Shown: positions 1-10,810, numbered from the stretch's first letter. The stretch: DNA of 64,000 nucleotides from Deinococcus sp. KSM4-11 (GCF_004801415.1 NZ_SSNX01000001.1:1387963-1451962); one strand, 5' to 3'. Numbers and translations: made by a program. The notes: generated from the sequence alone by a model not told the origin.

Positions 1-1
1 C

Positions 2-1900
<1,899 letters not shown>

Positions 1901-1996
1901 GTGACTGATCACGGAGCCGCCCCAGAACGCCCCGTTCTGATGCAGGTGCGCCGCTGAACCCAACCGAGCCTCCGCTGGCGATAGAGGCGTACGCGC

Positions 1997-2002
1997 TACC
2001 CT
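1997..2002 (+). promoter_or_regulatory. -10 box TACCCT, leaderless start of serine hydrolase
   Basis: TACCCT lies 6 bases before the ATG at 2009, so transcription would begin at or next to the start codon. No Shine-Dalgarno is present. Confidence 0.55.
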
Positions 2003-2008
2003 CCACCC

Positions 2009-3394
2009 ATGCCTCTGCTTGAGACCATCCGTTCCCTGGCCCCCTACCTGGCATCCTGGCTGGAGGTTCAGCGCGACCTGGCGCGGGTGCCGGGCGTGCA
2101 GGTGGCGGTGCGCGTGCAGGGCGAACTGGCCGCGTCATTCGCGCTGGGCGTGGCGAACATGGGGACGGGCGAGCGCCTGACGCCGGGGCACCTGTTCCGG
2201 ATCGCGTCTCATTCAAAGACCTTCACGGCGACCGGCATCTTCCAGCTTGTTCAGGCCGGGCAACTGCGCCTGGACGACCCGGCGGGCCGCTGGCTGCCGG
2301 AACTGGAGGGCTCGCCTGCCGCGGCCATGACGGTGCGGGAACTGCTGGGGCACCAGTCGGGCATCAACCGGGACGGCGCGGACAGCGATTACTGGCAGCA
2401 GCTTCACGACTTCCCGGATCGGGAGGCGCTGATCGACCTGTGCCGCGCGGAGGCGGTGTTCGCGCCGAACGAGCACTTCAAGTACTCGAACATGGGGTAC
2501 TCGCTGCTGGGGCTGATCATCGAGGCGGCCAGCGGGCAGTCCTACGAGGCGTTCGTGGCGGCGCAGATCACCGGGCCGCTGGGGCTGCGGAATCTGGGGC
2601 CGGAACTCCCGGCCCAGCGCGAGGCGGAGCTGGCCTCCGGGCACAGCGGGCTGCTGGCGGGGAACGACGTGCGGCGCGCGCTGCCGTCATCGGACACACG
2701 GGCGATGGCGGCCGCCACAGGCTTTTACGGCACGGCGGAGGACGTCACCGCCTATTTCGCGGCGCATGCCCTGGGGCAGACCACGCTGCTGTCCGACGCG
2801 GCGAAGCGGCTGATGCAGCGCCGGGAATCCGAGATCCGGCGGCCCACACGGCGCTGGTACGGGCTGGGATTCATTCTGGATGAGGTGGGGGGACGCCCCC
2901 TGGTGGGACACTCAGGCGGGTTTCCGGGTCACATCACGCAGTCGTGGCTCGATCCGGAGTCGGGCCTGTCGGTGTCGGTGCTCACGAATTGCCTGGGCGG
3001 CCCCGCGACCGAGTGGGCCACGAACCTGATCAAGCTCATCGATCTGGCCACGAAGCCGCCGGAGAGGAAGGAGGCCGACGCGCCGGGGGTCAGCCTGGAC
3101 AGCTTCACGGGCCGCTTCGCCACCGACTGGGGCGTGTTCGATGTCGTGAATCTGGGGGGTCGGCTGGTCTCACTGTCTCCGCAGGGCGACCCTGCCCTGA
3201 GTGTCACGGAGTTGACCGTCGTGGATGCCGACACGCTCGCCCCGGCCCCGGAGGCGGGCTTCGGCGCAGTCGGTGAGGCCTTCCGCTTCCAGCGGGGTGC
3301 GGACGGCACCACCCTGTGGGTGCGCCAGGGCGGCGGGCGGGCCTGGCCCATCGCGGCGTACCGAGCCCGCGTGGGCCTCGCGCCGCTGGGCTGA
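2009..3394 (+). CDS. beta-lactamase-family serine hydrolase
   Basis: Penicillin-binding-protein-like hydrolase of the beta-lactamase/esterase (class C-like) family, 461 residues. The nucleophile motif S-x-x-K is S67-H-S-K70, the Y-x-N motif is Y159-S-N161, and the third motif is H-S-G in GHSGGFPGH (about residue 305), which takes the place of KTG. A separate C-terminal beta domain of about 110 residues follows. No signal peptide is obvious. The substrate cannot be told; members include esterases, D-aminopeptidases and DD-peptidases. The start is set by the TACCCT box 6 bases upstream. The PfkB kinase starts 8 bases after the stop and probably shares the transcript. Confidence 0.88.
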   Translation: MPLLETIRSLAPYLASWLEVQRDLARVPGVQVAVRVQGELAASFALGVANMGTGERLTPGHLFRIASHSKTFTATGIFQLVQAGQLRLDDPAGRWLPELEGSPAAAMTVRELLGHQSGINRDGADSDYWQQLHDFPDREALIDLCRAEAVFAPNEHFKYSNMGYSLLGLIIEAASGQSYEAFVAAQITGPLGLRNLGPELPAQREAELASGHSGLLAGNDVRRALPSSDTRAMAAATGFYGTAEDVTAYFAAHALGQTTLLSDAAKRLMQRRESEIRRPTRRWYGLGFILDEVGGRPLVGHSGGFPGHITQSWLDPESGLSVSVLTNCLGGPATEWATNLIKLIDLATKPPERKEADAPGVSLDSFTGRFATDWGVFDVVNLGGRLVSLSPQGDPALSVTELTVVDADTLAPAPEAGFGAVGEAFRFQRGADGTTLWVRQGGGRAWPIAAYRARVGLAPLG

Positions 3395-3402
3395 GCTTCG
3401 TC

Positions 3403-4284
3403 ATGACCCGTCCCCTGCTGGTGTGCGGCAACGCAAATCTGGAGACCGTGCTGGGTCTGGAGGGCGAGTTCCTGCCCGTTCAGGGCGACGCGGTCACGGA
3501 TCGCCTGAGCGTGAACGTCAGCGGAGTGGGGGTCAACCTCGTGCGTGGCCTGTCCCGGCTGGGCAGTCCGGTGCGGTTCGTCACCCTACTGGGGAACGAC
3601 GTGGCAGGTCGCACCGTCCGGCAGGAACTGGACGGAATCGAGTGGCACGCCATGCCCGTCCGGGCCACCGCGCAGACGCTCGCGCTGGTGCGCCCGGACG
3701 GTCGGCACACCTTCTACCGGGACATCAAGGGAAACGAGCAGGCCGACACGCCAGTGGCCGCGTTCCGGGCGGCCCTCCCCGGCTGCGGCGCGGCCCTGCT
3801 CACGAACATCGGCTGGACGCGCGACCTGCTGCCCGTGGCGCGGGCGGCGGGCGTGCCCATCCAGACAGACGTGCACGAGATCTCCAGCGTGGACGCTCCG
3901 TACGACCAGCCGTACCTCGACGCGGCGGACGTGCTGCTGTTCAGCGCGGCGCGGCTCACGGATCCGGCAGGCTTCCTGCTGGCCCTGCGGGAGTGCTGCC
4001 GGGCACACGTGATCATTGCCGGGCTGGGCGAAGGCGGGGCGCTGCTGCTGGAACGCGGCGCCGACCGTGTGCACCATCAGCCCGCGTTTCGCGTGGTCGC
4101 CACACACCGGGGCGGCGCGGGCGATGCCCTGGCCGCCGCGTTCGCGCACTTCCTGTTCACACGCGGGCACGATCCGCGCGAGGCGCTGCGGTTGGCGTGT
4201 GCTGCGGCGGCCCTGAAACTGCGCGGGAAGGGCAGCGGCGAGGGCCACGCGACCGAGGCGGAAGTGCGGGCGCTGGCGGGCTAA
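3403..4284 (+). CDS. PfkB-family carbohydrate kinase
   Basis: Ribokinase-like sugar or nucleoside kinase, 293 residues. It has the N-terminal Gly-rich substrate region (ISVSGVGVNLVRGLSRLG-like segment near residue 40) and the C-terminal GGAGDALAAAF signature with the catalytic Asp and anion hole. The ATG at 3403 is chosen because it follows the serine hydrolase stop by 8 bases and the homologous part begins there (MTRPLLVCGNANLET); an in-frame upstream ATG at 3316 would run inside the preceding gene. Substrate unknown. The last 4 bases overlap the convergent methyltransferase gene. Confidence 0.85.
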   Translation: MTRPLLVCGNANLETVLGLEGEFLPVQGDAVTDRLSVNVSGVGVNLVRGLSRLGSPVRFVTLLGNDVAGRTVRQELDGIEWHAMPVRATAQTLALVRPDGRHTFYRDIKGNEQADTPVAAFRAALPGCGAALLTNIGWTRDLLPVARAAGVPIQTDVHEISSVDAPYDQPYLDAADVLLFSAARLTDPAGFLLALRECCRAHVIIAGLGEGGALLLERGADRVHHQPAFRVVATHRGGAGDALAAAFAHFLFTRGHDPREALRLACAAAALKLRGKGSGEGHATEAEVRALAG

Positions 4285-4829
4285 CCCGGTGCCGTCGCTC
4301 CCTTCACGGCGTCAAGAATCACGCTGGTGAATCCCGGTTCCCCCGCCCTGGCGCGCCAGCCCGCGTTGCGGTGGTCGAGCTGCCGGCTGCGGTAGATAGG
4401 AGCGGCGTCGGCCTGCCAGTCCGTTTGGTGGAAGGTGCCGGCCGCGTCCCACCATTCCAGGGGACGCACGTCGAAGCCCGCCCGCGTGAACACCGGGGCG
4501 AAGGTGTCGATGGTGTACAGCACCCGGTGGTCGTGCGCCGGGCCAGGGCCGTTCAAGGCGACGAGGGCCTGATAGGCAGGATCGGGGTGGTGGCCGTCCA
4601 GCACGGCGACCCGCAGGAACCCGCCGGGCTTCAGGTACGCGAAGACGAGGCGGGCGGCGCGTTCGCTCTCGGCTGCCGTCAGGTGCTCCGAGACGTGCTC
4701 GCACAGGAAGGCATCAGTACGTCTCTGGCCGAAGTACGAGGCAAAACTGGCCGGGTCGAGCAGGTCGAGTTCCGCCTGCTGCGTCGGAATCCAGCCCTCC
4801 CAGCACTGCTCGCCCGCTCCGATGGTCAT
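4281..4829 (-). CDS. SAM-dependent methyltransferase (COG4627-like)
   Basis: Small predicted methyltransferase, 182 residues. The protein opens directly with a motif-I-like segment (TIGAGEQCWEGWI), followed by an acidic D-L-L-D strand, the core segment FLCEHVSEHL and the post-motif LKPGGFLRVAV, as in the type-11 methyltransferase fold. The acceptor substrate is unknown. It starts 10 bases after the MmcQ-family gene on the same strand, so the two are probably co-transcribed, and its end overlaps the convergent PfkB gene by 4 bases. Confidence 0.8.
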   Translation of the reverse strand: MTIGAGEQCWEGWIPTQQAELDLLDPASFASYFGQRRTDAFLCEHVSEHLTAAESERAARLVFAYLKPGGFLRVAVLDGHHPDPAYQALVALNGPGPAHDHRVLYTIDTFAPVFTRAGFDVRPLEWWDAAGTFHQTDWQADAAPIYRSRQLDHRNAGWRARAGEPGFTSVILDAVKGATAPG

Positions 4830-4839
4830 GAAGGCGTGG

Positions 4840-5196
4840 TCACAGGCCCAGTTCCGCCCGCGTGGCGCGCGTCAGGCCCTTCACGACCAGGGCATGGCTT
4901 CCCGCCAGCAGCTCGCGCACCAGTCCGTCGGGCACGCGGCCGTCGAGGGTCACGGTGATCCAGTGCCGTTTGTTCAGGTGGTAGCCGGGAACGATCGCGT
5001 CGTAGGAGGCGCGCAGCTCGTCGCCGCGTTCCGGACGCACCTTCAGCGAGAGGGTCAGGGGATCGCCGTTCACGTCGGTCAGGGCGTACACCTTGCCAGC
5101 CACCTTGAGCACCAGGGTGGTCATGCCGAACGGGAAGGTCTCCTGCGAGTGCGGCAGCGCGGCACACGCGGCGCGAAGGTCGGCAATCGAGTGCAT
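4840..5196 (-). CDS. MmcQ/YjbR-family protein
   Basis: 118-residue protein of the MmcQ/YjbR family, whose fold resembles the CyaY/DNA-binding group. The characteristic segments are visible: an N-terminal helix with C-A-A-L-P (LRAACAALPHSQETFPFG), a central sheet with VLKVAGKVYALT and LSLKVRPERGDELR, and NKRHWITVTLDGRVPDGLV near the end. Members are often annotated DNA-binding but the function is not settled. The start at 5196 is chosen from the TATCCT box 6 bases upstream; a longer frame to 5289 would overlap the small upstream gene. Probable operon with the methyltransferase. Confidence 0.82.
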   Translation of the reverse strand: MHSIADLRAACAALPHSQETFPFGMTTLVLKVAGKVYALTDVNGDPLTLSLKVRPERGDELRASYDAIVPGYHLNKRHWITVTLDGRVPDGLVRELLAGSHALVVKGLTRATRAELGL

Positions 5197-5202
5197 GACC
5201 GC

Positions 5203-5208
5203 AGGATA
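5203..5208 (-). promoter_or_regulatory. -10 box TATCCT, leaderless start of MmcQ gene
   Basis: TATCCT on the minus strand ends 6 bases before the ATG at 5196. It sits in the 16-base gap after the upstream small gene. Confidence 0.5.
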
Positions 5209-5212
5209 GAAC

Positions 5213-5473
5213 TCAGCTTTCCGTGATGGGGTCGATGCCCTCGGCCTGCTCCAGCGCCTCGTTCGCCTCGACGATACTGCCGTCGCCACCGCCCACGAGG
5301 TCCGTGACTTCCTGCGCGCTCAGGCGCTGCCCGGTTGGCCTCTGGAGCTGGGGAGCGTCCGGCAGGTCGGCCGGCATCGGCCCCTGTTCGGCCGGCTGGT
5401 ACTCCGGGGGTGGCGTCTGGTGCGGGAGCAGGGTGGGATTCACGGGCAGCGGGTCACGGTCGTCTGAGGTCAT
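5213..5473 (-). CDS. small Pro/Gln-rich hypothetical protein
   Basis: 86-residue acidic protein with no recognised family. The first 45 residues are Pro/Gln-rich and probably disordered (MTSDDRDPLPVNPTLLPHQ...), and the C-terminal half is more ordered (LSAQEVTDLVGGGDGSIVEA). No membrane segment or signal peptide is seen. A CACAGT box lies 5 bases before the ATG, compatible with a leaderless start. Codon use is typical of the neighbours. It is probably a real small gene but the function is unknown. Confidence 0.55.
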   Translation of the reverse strand: MTSDDRDPLPVNPTLLPHQTPPPEYQPAEQGPMPADLPDAPQLQRPTGQRLSAQEVTDLVGGGDGSIVEANEALEQAEGIDPITES

Positions 5474-5478
5474 GCTCC

Positions 5479-5484
5479 ACTGTG
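5479..5484 (-). promoter_or_regulatory. possible -10 box CACAGT for small protein
   Basis: CACAGT on the minus strand, preceded by TGC as in an extended -10, lies 5 bases before the ATG at 5473. Weaker than the TANNNT cases. Confidence 0.3.
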
Positions 5485-5550
5485 GCAGGGCCGCGGGCGC
5501 CGTGGTTGAAGGGCTCCTCAAGGCACCGTGAGCGTGGCGGGCGCCCGCTC

Positions 5551-5556
5551 TACACT
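5551..5556 (+). promoter_or_regulatory. -10 box TACACT, leaderless start of FAD oxidoreductase
   Basis: TACACT followed by 7 bases and the ATG at 5564. It decides the start over an in-frame GTG at 5528 that lies upstream of the box. Confidence 0.6.
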
Positions 5557-5563
5557 GCCGGTC

Positions 5564-6682
5564 ATGGCCGGGTCGGATGTGGTGGTGGTCGGGGCGGGCA
5601 TCATGGGCGCGGCGTGTGCGGCCCGCCTGGGCGAGCGGGGCCTGCGCGTGACCGTGCTGGAGCAGGCGGCCAGTCCGGCGCTGGGCTCCAGCGGGCGCAG
5701 CGCGGCGGGCGTGCGCACGCAGTTCCATACGGACACGAACATCCTGCTGTCCATGCACAGCATCGCGGAGTACCGGACGATGCCGCAGGCGGAGTACCGC
5801 CCGGTCGGGTACGCGATCCTGGTGCCGCCGGACGCCTGGGCGGCGCACGCGGCGGGAGTCGAGCGGCAGCGGGCGCTCGGCGCGGACGTGCGGGTGCTCG
5901 GCCTCCAGAACGCTCAGGAAATCGTTCCCTTCGATGCCAGCGGCCTGCATGCCTGCACCTTCGGGCCAGGTGACGGCGTGGTCGATCCGCACGGCATCAC
6001 CTACGCGTTCCTCCAGCAGGCGCGCGACACGGGCGCGGCGCTCTACACCGACACCCAGGTCATGGCCCTGGAACGTCGCGGGGAGCGGTGGCACGTCCGC
6101 ACCGACCGGGGCGACTTCGACGCGCCGATCCTGGTGAACACGGCCGGCGCGTGGGCGGGGGAACTGGCGGCCCTGGCGGGGTTCGAGCTGCCCGTCTGGC
6201 CGGCGCGGCGCATGGTGTACGCCACTGGCCCCCTCCCGGATCGGCGGCCGGTACCGATGACGTTCGACCTCAGTTCCGGCGTGTGGCTGCGTTCCGAGGG
6301 ACAGCGCATCATCATGGGCCGCGCCAACCCGGCCGACCGGGGCTGGCAGGGCGGCCTGGACTGGGACTGGCTGCCCGATACGCTGGAGCCCGCCCTGACG
6401 CGTTTTCCATGGCTGGAGGCGGCGGGCCTGGATCGCCACGCGAGCTGGTGGGGGTACTACGAGGTCACGCCGGACGAGATGCCGATCGTGGGCTGCATGC
6501 CGGGCGTGCCGGGCTGGGTGAACGCCTGCGGCTTCTCCGGACATGGCGTCATGCAGGCGGCCGCGATCGGCCGGGTGGTGGCGCAGGAGGTGCTGGGCGA
6601 GAAGACGTTCATCGACATCGATCCGCTGCGCTTCGAGCGCTTCTCGCATGGCTCCACGCAGGTCAAAGACCTTCAGGTCTGA
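5564..6682 (+). CDS. FAD-dependent amino acid/sarcosine oxidase-like oxidoreductase
   Basis: DAO-family flavoprotein, 372 residues, oxidising an amine or amino acid at FAD. The Rossmann dinucleotide motif VVVGAGIMGAACA is at residues 5-17, followed by the acidic strand LEQ and a flavin-contacting SSGRSAAGVRTQF segment. The C-terminal FAD-contact region is PDEMPIVGCMPGVPGW followed by GFSGHGVMQAAAIG. The length fits monomeric sarcosine oxidase, glycine oxidase and D-amino-acid dehydrogenase, and the substrate cannot be chosen from sequence alone. Monocistronic; a long hairpin separates it from the convergent hydrolase. Confidence 0.87.
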   Translation: MAGSDVVVVGAGIMGAACAARLGERGLRVTVLEQAASPALGSSGRSAAGVRTQFHTDTNILLSMHSIAEYRTMPQAEYRPVGYAILVPPDAWAAHAAGVERQRALGADVRVLGLQNAQEIVPFDASGLHACTFGPGDGVVDPHGITYAFLQQARDTGAALYTDTQVMALERRGERWHVRTDRGDFDAPILVNTAGAWAGELAALAGFELPVWPARRMVYATGPLPDRRPVPMTFDLSSGVWLRSEGQRIIMGRANPADRGWQGGLDWDWLPDTLEPALTRFPWLEAAGLDRHASWWGYYEVTPDEMPIVGCMPGVPGWVNACGFSGHGVMQAAAIGRVVAQEVLGEKTFIDIDPLRFERFSHGSTQVKDLQV

Positions 6683-6703
6683 GCAGAGGAGTTCTGGAAC
6701 AGA

Positions 6704-6739
6704 CAGGCTCCCCACCGGTCAATCCGTGTGGGGAGCCTG
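6704..6739. terminator. bidirectional terminator-like hairpin
   Basis: CAGGCTCCCCA pairs perfectly with TGGGGAGCCTG around a 14-base loop, between two convergent genes. There is no T-run on either side. Confidence 0.6.
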
Positions 6740-6751
6740 CGAGACCTGGGG

Positions 6752-8110
6752 TTACTTCGGCAGCAGGTGGTACAGCTCGATCCCGCGCGCGGTGCGATCC
6801 TTGAAGCCCGTCCAGGAGGTGTCGTCGGGCTTGGGGGTGCCGTCGGCGTTGCGGCTGAACTTGATGTCGTTCGAGTGCTGCACCGGCACGTTCAGGTAGG
6901 TGGCGGCGGCGGCCTGGCCCTTGAGTTTCAGGTTCAGGAACGCGGTCACGAAGTGCTCGTTGAGGTTGTTCAGGCGGCCCATGTCCCACGCGGGTTCGGC
7001 GTAGTGCATGTAATCGTCGAAGGAGTTCAACGCCGCGGCCGGGGGCGGGTTCGGGGCGGCGTTGTGCGCGGCGTTCTCGTATACGACCATGTACCGCTCG
7101 GCGTTCACGGCGTTCTCGAACAGGGGTTTCACGCCGCCCTCGTAGAAGGCCACGTCATCGCGGTCGCCGACGATGAACAGGGTGGGCACCTTCAGGTTCT
7201 GCAGTCCGGCGTCCTCCCAGAATCCGTACTTGCCGCCGAAGTTCACGCCGATGGCCTTCACGGCGGCGTCTCCCCCCCAGGGTGCGAAGGCGACGACCGC
7301 CTTGATGCGCGGATCGACCGTGAAGTTCCCCACCTGCCGCTGCGTGAAGGCCCCGCCGGGCACCAGTGGGGCCATCTGCGGGCCGTAGCCGGCGCCGGCC
7401 GCGTTCAGCGCGCCGTAGCCGCCCATCGAGTAGCCCACGATGGCGGTCTGGTCGGCGTTCACGACATTGCTCAGGAAGGAACCGCTGGCCGACTGGCCTA
7501 AGCGCGCCATCTCGCCGAGCACGAAGGTGTCGTCCAGGGCGCGGTTGACCAGGGTGCTGGCGAACGCGGCCTTGTCGCCGTGCGTGGAGTCGGTGTGGTC
7601 GATGGACGCGACGATGTACCCCTTGCTGGCGAGGTTCTCGGCCAGGTAGGACATCAGGTACCGGCTGCCGGGGTAACCGTGCGAGAGGATCACCAGCGGG
7701 AACGGCCCGGCCTGCACGGCGGGCGCGTCGCGGGTGGCGCGGCCCGGCGTCTCGAAGGGCGTGTTCGGGCGCTTGGGGTCCCCAGGGCCACTGCCGAGCA
7801 CGTCCTGGTACGTGGTGCTGCCACTGCCGCTCACGCCGGGCGCGGGGTACCAGACTTCCACGGTCAGAGGCCGGTCGTACAGCGGGATGGCGCCGTCCTT
7901 GGGGGCGTGCACGATGTCCTGCTGGCCCGAATGGACGAGCTTCAGCGTGCGGACGCCGACGGCGTACTGCCCGCGCGCCGCGAGTTCCGGGGCGTCCGGG
8001 CGCAGATCGCCGGGCACGGTCAGCGGGGCAGGCATGGTCTGGGCGCGTGCCGGGAGCACGCTGGCGGGGATGAGCAGGGCGCAGGTCAGGAGCAGGCGGG
8101 ATCGCTTCAT
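6752..8110 (-). CDS. secreted alpha/beta hydrolase
   Basis: 452-residue hydrolase with a Sec signal peptide ([22 protein letters not shown] then Q). The nucleophile elbow is GYSMGG (about residue 230), the acid is probably in GDRDDVAFY and the His in [11 protein letters not shown]. The fold resembles platelet-activating-factor acetylhydrolase and dienelactone hydrolase relatives. It is a tandem paralogue of the next gene; both share blocks such as [23 protein letters not shown] and AEPAWD...LNNLN. The start has a good Shine-Dalgarno (GGAGG, 7 bases before the ATG). The signal peptide is present only in this copy, so the two may differ in location more than in chemistry. Confidence 0.88.
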   Translation of the reverse strand: MKRSRLLLTCALLIPASVLPARAQTMPAPLTVPGDLRPDAPELAARGQYAVGVRTLKLVHSGQQDIVHAPKDGAIPLYDRPLTVEVWYPAPGVSGSGSTTYQDVLGSGPGDPKRPNTPFETPGRATRDAPAVQAGPFPLVILSHGYPGSRYLMSYLAENLASKGYIVASIDHTDSTHGDKAAFASTLVNRALDDTFVLGEMARLGQSASGSFLSNVVNADQTAIVGYSMGGYGALNAAGAGYGPQMAPLVPGGAFTQRQVGNFTVDPRIKAVVAFAPWGGDAAVKAIGVNFGGKYGFWEDAGLQNLKVPTLFIVGDRDDVAFYEGGVKPLFENAVNAERYMVVYENAAHNAAPNPPPAAALNSFDDYMHYAEPAWDMGRLNNLNEHFVTAFLNLKLKGQAAAATYLNVPVQHSNDIKFSRNADGTPKPDDTSWTGFKDRTARGIELYHLLPK

Positions 8111-8237
8111 GGAACAACCTCCAGGGTGCCGTCACCCATGACAGGTGATCAGCCGGGTCGAACAGATGTTCAGTGCTGTGCCCAGCCTACCCTCCCGCCG
8201 CACCGTCAGGCCATCGTCAAGAAGAAATGAAGATGCC

Positions 8238-8256
8238 GGGGCAGTGTGCCTGCCCC
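8238..8256 (-). terminator. intrinsic terminator after second hydrolase gene
   Basis: GGGGCAG and CTGCCCC form a 7-bp stem with a 5-base loop. On the minus strand a T-rich stretch follows (TCTTCATTTCTTCTT). Confidence 0.6.
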
Positions 8257-8262
8257 ACCGCG

Positions 8263-9531
8263 TTACTTCTCGGTGGGGTGAGGGCCGTTCAGATGGTGCA
8301 GCTCAATCCCCACGGCACTGCGCGGCGGAAAGCCCGGCCACGGACGGTTCGGCCCCGCGTCATTCGAGCGGGGCGTCGGCACGTCCAGATACGCGGCGGC
8401 GTCGGCCCGGCCCCGCAGATGGCCGTCCAGGAACGCGGTGATGAAGTGCTGGTTGAGGTTGTTCAGGCGCGTGGTGTCCCACGCGGGTTCCGCGAAACGC
8501 ATGAAGTCGTCGTGGCCCACACCGGAGGCCAGCGTGGACGGCATGGCGTTCGGCGCGACGTTGTGCCGCGCGTTCTGGTACACGATGAGCACGCGCTCGG
8601 CGTTCACCACGTGCTCGAACAGCGCCTTCACGCCGCCCTCGAAACCGGACACGTCGTCCAGGTCACCCGTGATGAACAGCGTGGGCACCCGCAGGGCTCC
8701 CAGGCCCTCGGCGTCCCAGAAGCCGTGCGGGCCACCATTGGGAATGCTGGCGGTTCTCACGGCCGTGTCGCCTCCCCAGGGCGCCAGCACCGCGACGGCC
8801 TTGATGCGCGGATCGATGGTGTACGCGCCGGTCAGCCGCGCCGCGAGCGCGCCCCCCGGCACCAGTCCCAGCAGGTTCGGGGCGAAGCCCGCCCCGGCCG
8901 CGTTCAGGGCACCGTAACCGCCCATGGAGTACCCGATCAGGCCCGTGTGGGAGGGATCGACCGCGCCCTCCAGCGGGGACGCGCTGCCGGGAGCCCCGAG
9001 GCGGGCGAGTTCCTCCAGCGTGAACAGGATGTCCGTGGGCCGGTGGAGCAGCGTGACGGCAAACGGCCCCTGATCCGCGAAGGTGCTGCCCGTGTGGTCG
9101 ATGGCGGCCACCACGTAGCCCTTGCTCGCCAGGTTCTCGGTGAGGTTCGTCAGGAAGTACCGGCTGCCCGGATAGCCGTGCGAGACGATCAGCAGCGGGA
9201 AGGAGCCGCCCTCCAGGGCCGGCGCGTCCCGCCACGCCCGGCCCAACACCTCCAGTGGCAGGGCACCGGGCAGGACGTCCTCATAGGTCTCCTGGCCACT
9301 GCCGCTCACGCCGGGCGTGGGGTACCAGACCTCCACGGTCAGGGGCCGGTCGCGGCGCGGCAGCTCACCGCCGGTCAGTTCCGCCGTCACGTCCGGCTGG
9401 GCCGGGTTCAGCAGATGCAGCGTCCGGACGCCCACCGCATGCGGGCCGCGCGGCGCGAGGGCCGGAGCGTCCGGCCGGGCATCGCCGGGCACGAAGAAAG
9501 CGGTGGACTCGGACGGCAGGCTGGAGGTCAT
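8263..9531 (-). CDS. cytoplasmic alpha/beta hydrolase, paralogue of the preceding one
   Basis: 422-residue alpha/beta hydrolase aligned along its whole length with the 6752-8110 product. The nucleophile elbow is [15 protein letters not shown], the likely acid lies in TGDLDDVSGFEGG and the likely His in YQNARHNVAP. Unlike its neighbour it lacks a signal peptide; the protein begins MTSSLPSESTAFFVPGDARPDAP, so the homologous part starts almost at once. A TATCAT box 7 bases before the ATG supports this start. The gene is upstream of the secreted copy on the same strand but is separated by a terminator, so the two are probably expressed separately after duplication. Confidence 0.87.
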   Translation of the reverse strand: MTSSLPSESTAFFVPGDARPDAPALAPRGPHAVGVRTLHLLNPAQPDVTAELTGGELPRRDRPLTVEVWYPTPGVSGSGQETYEDVLPGALPLEVLGRAWRDAPALEGGSFPLLIVSHGYPGSRYFLTNLTENLASKGYVVAAIDHTGSTFADQGPFAVTLLHRPTDILFTLEELARLGAPGSASPLEGAVDPSHTGLIGYSMGGYGALNAAGAGFAPNLLGLVPGGALAARLTGAYTIDPRIKAVAVLAPWGGDTAVRTASIPNGGPHGFWDAEGLGALRVPTLFITGDLDDVSGFEGGVKALFEHVVNAERVLIVYQNARHNVAPNAMPSTLASGVGHDDFMRFAEPAWDTTRLNNLNQHFITAFLDGHLRGRADAAAYLDVPTPRSNDAGPNRPWPGFPPRSAVGIELHHLNGPHPTEK

Positions 9532-9538
9532 GCCCTGG

Positions 9539-9544
9539 ATGATA
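9539..9544 (-). promoter_or_regulatory. -10 box TATCAT, leaderless start of hydrolase
   Basis: TATCAT on the minus strand, 7 bases before the ATG at 9531. Confidence 0.55.
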
Positions 9545-9565
9545 GAGGCGCGGCGTGGCAGACCC

Positions 9566-10762
9566 CTACAGCAGTACGACCTGCACGTCGTCGCCCGCTG
9601 CGACCGGCTGCCCCTCCGGCACGATCACCAGCGCGTCCGCGTCGCTCAGAGAACGCAGGATGCCGCTGCCCTGCCTGCCGTAATCGCGCACCTGCCCGCC
9701 CTCGATCACGCCCCGCCAGAAGGCCGCCTTGTCCGGCAGCGCCCGGAAGGGCGTGGCCGCGCGCAGTGTCAGCGCCTGGACTGGCAGGCCGGTCAGCGCC
9801 GGGCGGACGATCACGTGGAACACCACCAGCGAACTGACCGGGTTGCCCGGCAGGCCGATCACCGGGAGGCCCTGCCACCCACCCAGCAGCGCGGGGCCAC
9901 CGGGACGCATGCGTACCTTCCAGAACGCCACCCGGCCGTGCTCGATCAGCAGGTCGCGCATGAAGTCGTACTTGCCCATGCTGACGCCGCCGCTGGTGAC
10001 CAGCAGGTCGGCCCCACCAGCCCGCTCGATGGCGTCGTGCAGGGCGGCGGGCGAGTCCGGCGCGTGGCCGAGCATCAGCACGTCGCAGCCACACTCGCGC
10101 AGCATGGCCGCCAGACCGTAACGGTTGCTGTCGTACACCTGTCCGGCCTTCAGCGGCTCGCCGGGTTCCAGCACCTCGTCCCCGGTGCTCAGCAGGGCCA
10201 CCCGGTGACGGCGGCGCACCGGCAGCTCGCGGTGGCCGAGCGCGGCGGCCAGGGCCACGCGGGGCGCGCTGAGGTACAGGCCCGCGGCCATGACCGGATC
10301 ACCCGCGCGGAAGTCCCCCCCCTCGGGCCGGACGTCGCCGGGACTGGCGGGCCGCAGGAGCTGCACGTCATCGCCAGCGTCGGTGAGTTCCTCGACCGGG
10401 CAGATGGCGTCCGTACCGGGCGGGATGGGCGCGCCGGTGTAGATTCGCACGCACTCGCCGGCCGCCACCGTGCCCGCGAAGGGCTCCCCGGCGCGGCTCT
10501 CACCGATCACCCGCAGGCCCACCGGCCGCTCCCGCGTGGCCCCCAGCGTGTCGGCCTCACGGCAGGCGATGCCGTCCAGGGCGCTCTCGGTGGCGCTGGG
10601 ATGGCTGACCAGGGCGGGCAGCGGCGCGGCCAGCGTGCGACCCAGCGCCGCCTCCAGGCCCACGGTCTCGGTGCCGGGCATGGGCAGCAGCGCGGCCAGC
10701 ATGGCGCGGGCCTCCTCGACGCTGACGTGCATGGGAAAGTTCCGGGCGGGCAGGGCGGTCAT
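9566..10762 (-). CDS. moeA: molybdopterin molybdenumtransferase MoeA
   Basis: Inserts molybdate into adenylylated molybdopterin to complete the molybdenum cofactor; cytoplasmic, 398 residues. Domain order is normal: an N-terminal segment (VSVEEARAMLAALLP), domain II with the metal-binding PVEELTDAGDD and EGGDFRAGDPV region, domain III with STGDEVLEPGEPL, DSNRYGLAAML, TSGGVSMGKYDFM and GLPGNPVSSLVVF, and the C-terminal domain IV. The start at 10762 is fixed by a TATCCT box 6 bases upstream; the frame stays open much further but into the divergent gene. No other cofactor gene is in the window. Confidence 0.95.
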   Translation of the reverse strand: MTALPARNFPMHVSVEEARAMLAALLPMPGTETVGLEAALGRTLAAPLPALVSHPSATESALDGIACREADTLGATRERPVGLRVIGESRAGEPFAGTVAAGECVRIYTGAPIPPGTDAICPVEELTDAGDDVQLLRPASPGDVRPEGGDFRAGDPVMAAGLYLSAPRVALAAALGHRELPVRRRHRVALLSTGDEVLEPGEPLKAGQVYDSNRYGLAAMLRECGCDVLMLGHAPDSPAALHDAIERAGGADLLVTSGGVSMGKYDFMRDLLIEHGRVAFWKVRMRPGGPALLGGWQGLPVIGLPGNPVSSLVVFHVIVRPALTGLPVQALTLRAATPFRALPDKAAFWRGVIEGGQVRDYGRQGSGILRSLSDADALVIVPEGQPVAAGDDVQVVLL

Positions 10763-10768
10763 GAAGGC

Positions 10769-10774
10769 AGGATA
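10769..10774 (-). promoter_or_regulatory. -10 box TATCCT, leaderless start of moeA
   Basis: TATCCT on the minus strand, 6 bases before the ATG at 10762. It faces the divergent TACCAT box at 10811-10816. Confidence 0.55.
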
Positions 10775-10810
10775 GGCGTCCGGCCAGGACCGCAGCCGTG
10801 CCTGCCTGCG

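Noticed and set aside
8159..8171. CGAACAGATGTTC, a GAAC-N4-GTTC palindrome like the Gram-positive LexA box, upstream of the secreted hydrolase
   Set aside because: Eight fixed bases are expected about once by chance in 64 kb, the gene has no link with DNA repair, and Deinococcus LexA control is not of the classical type.
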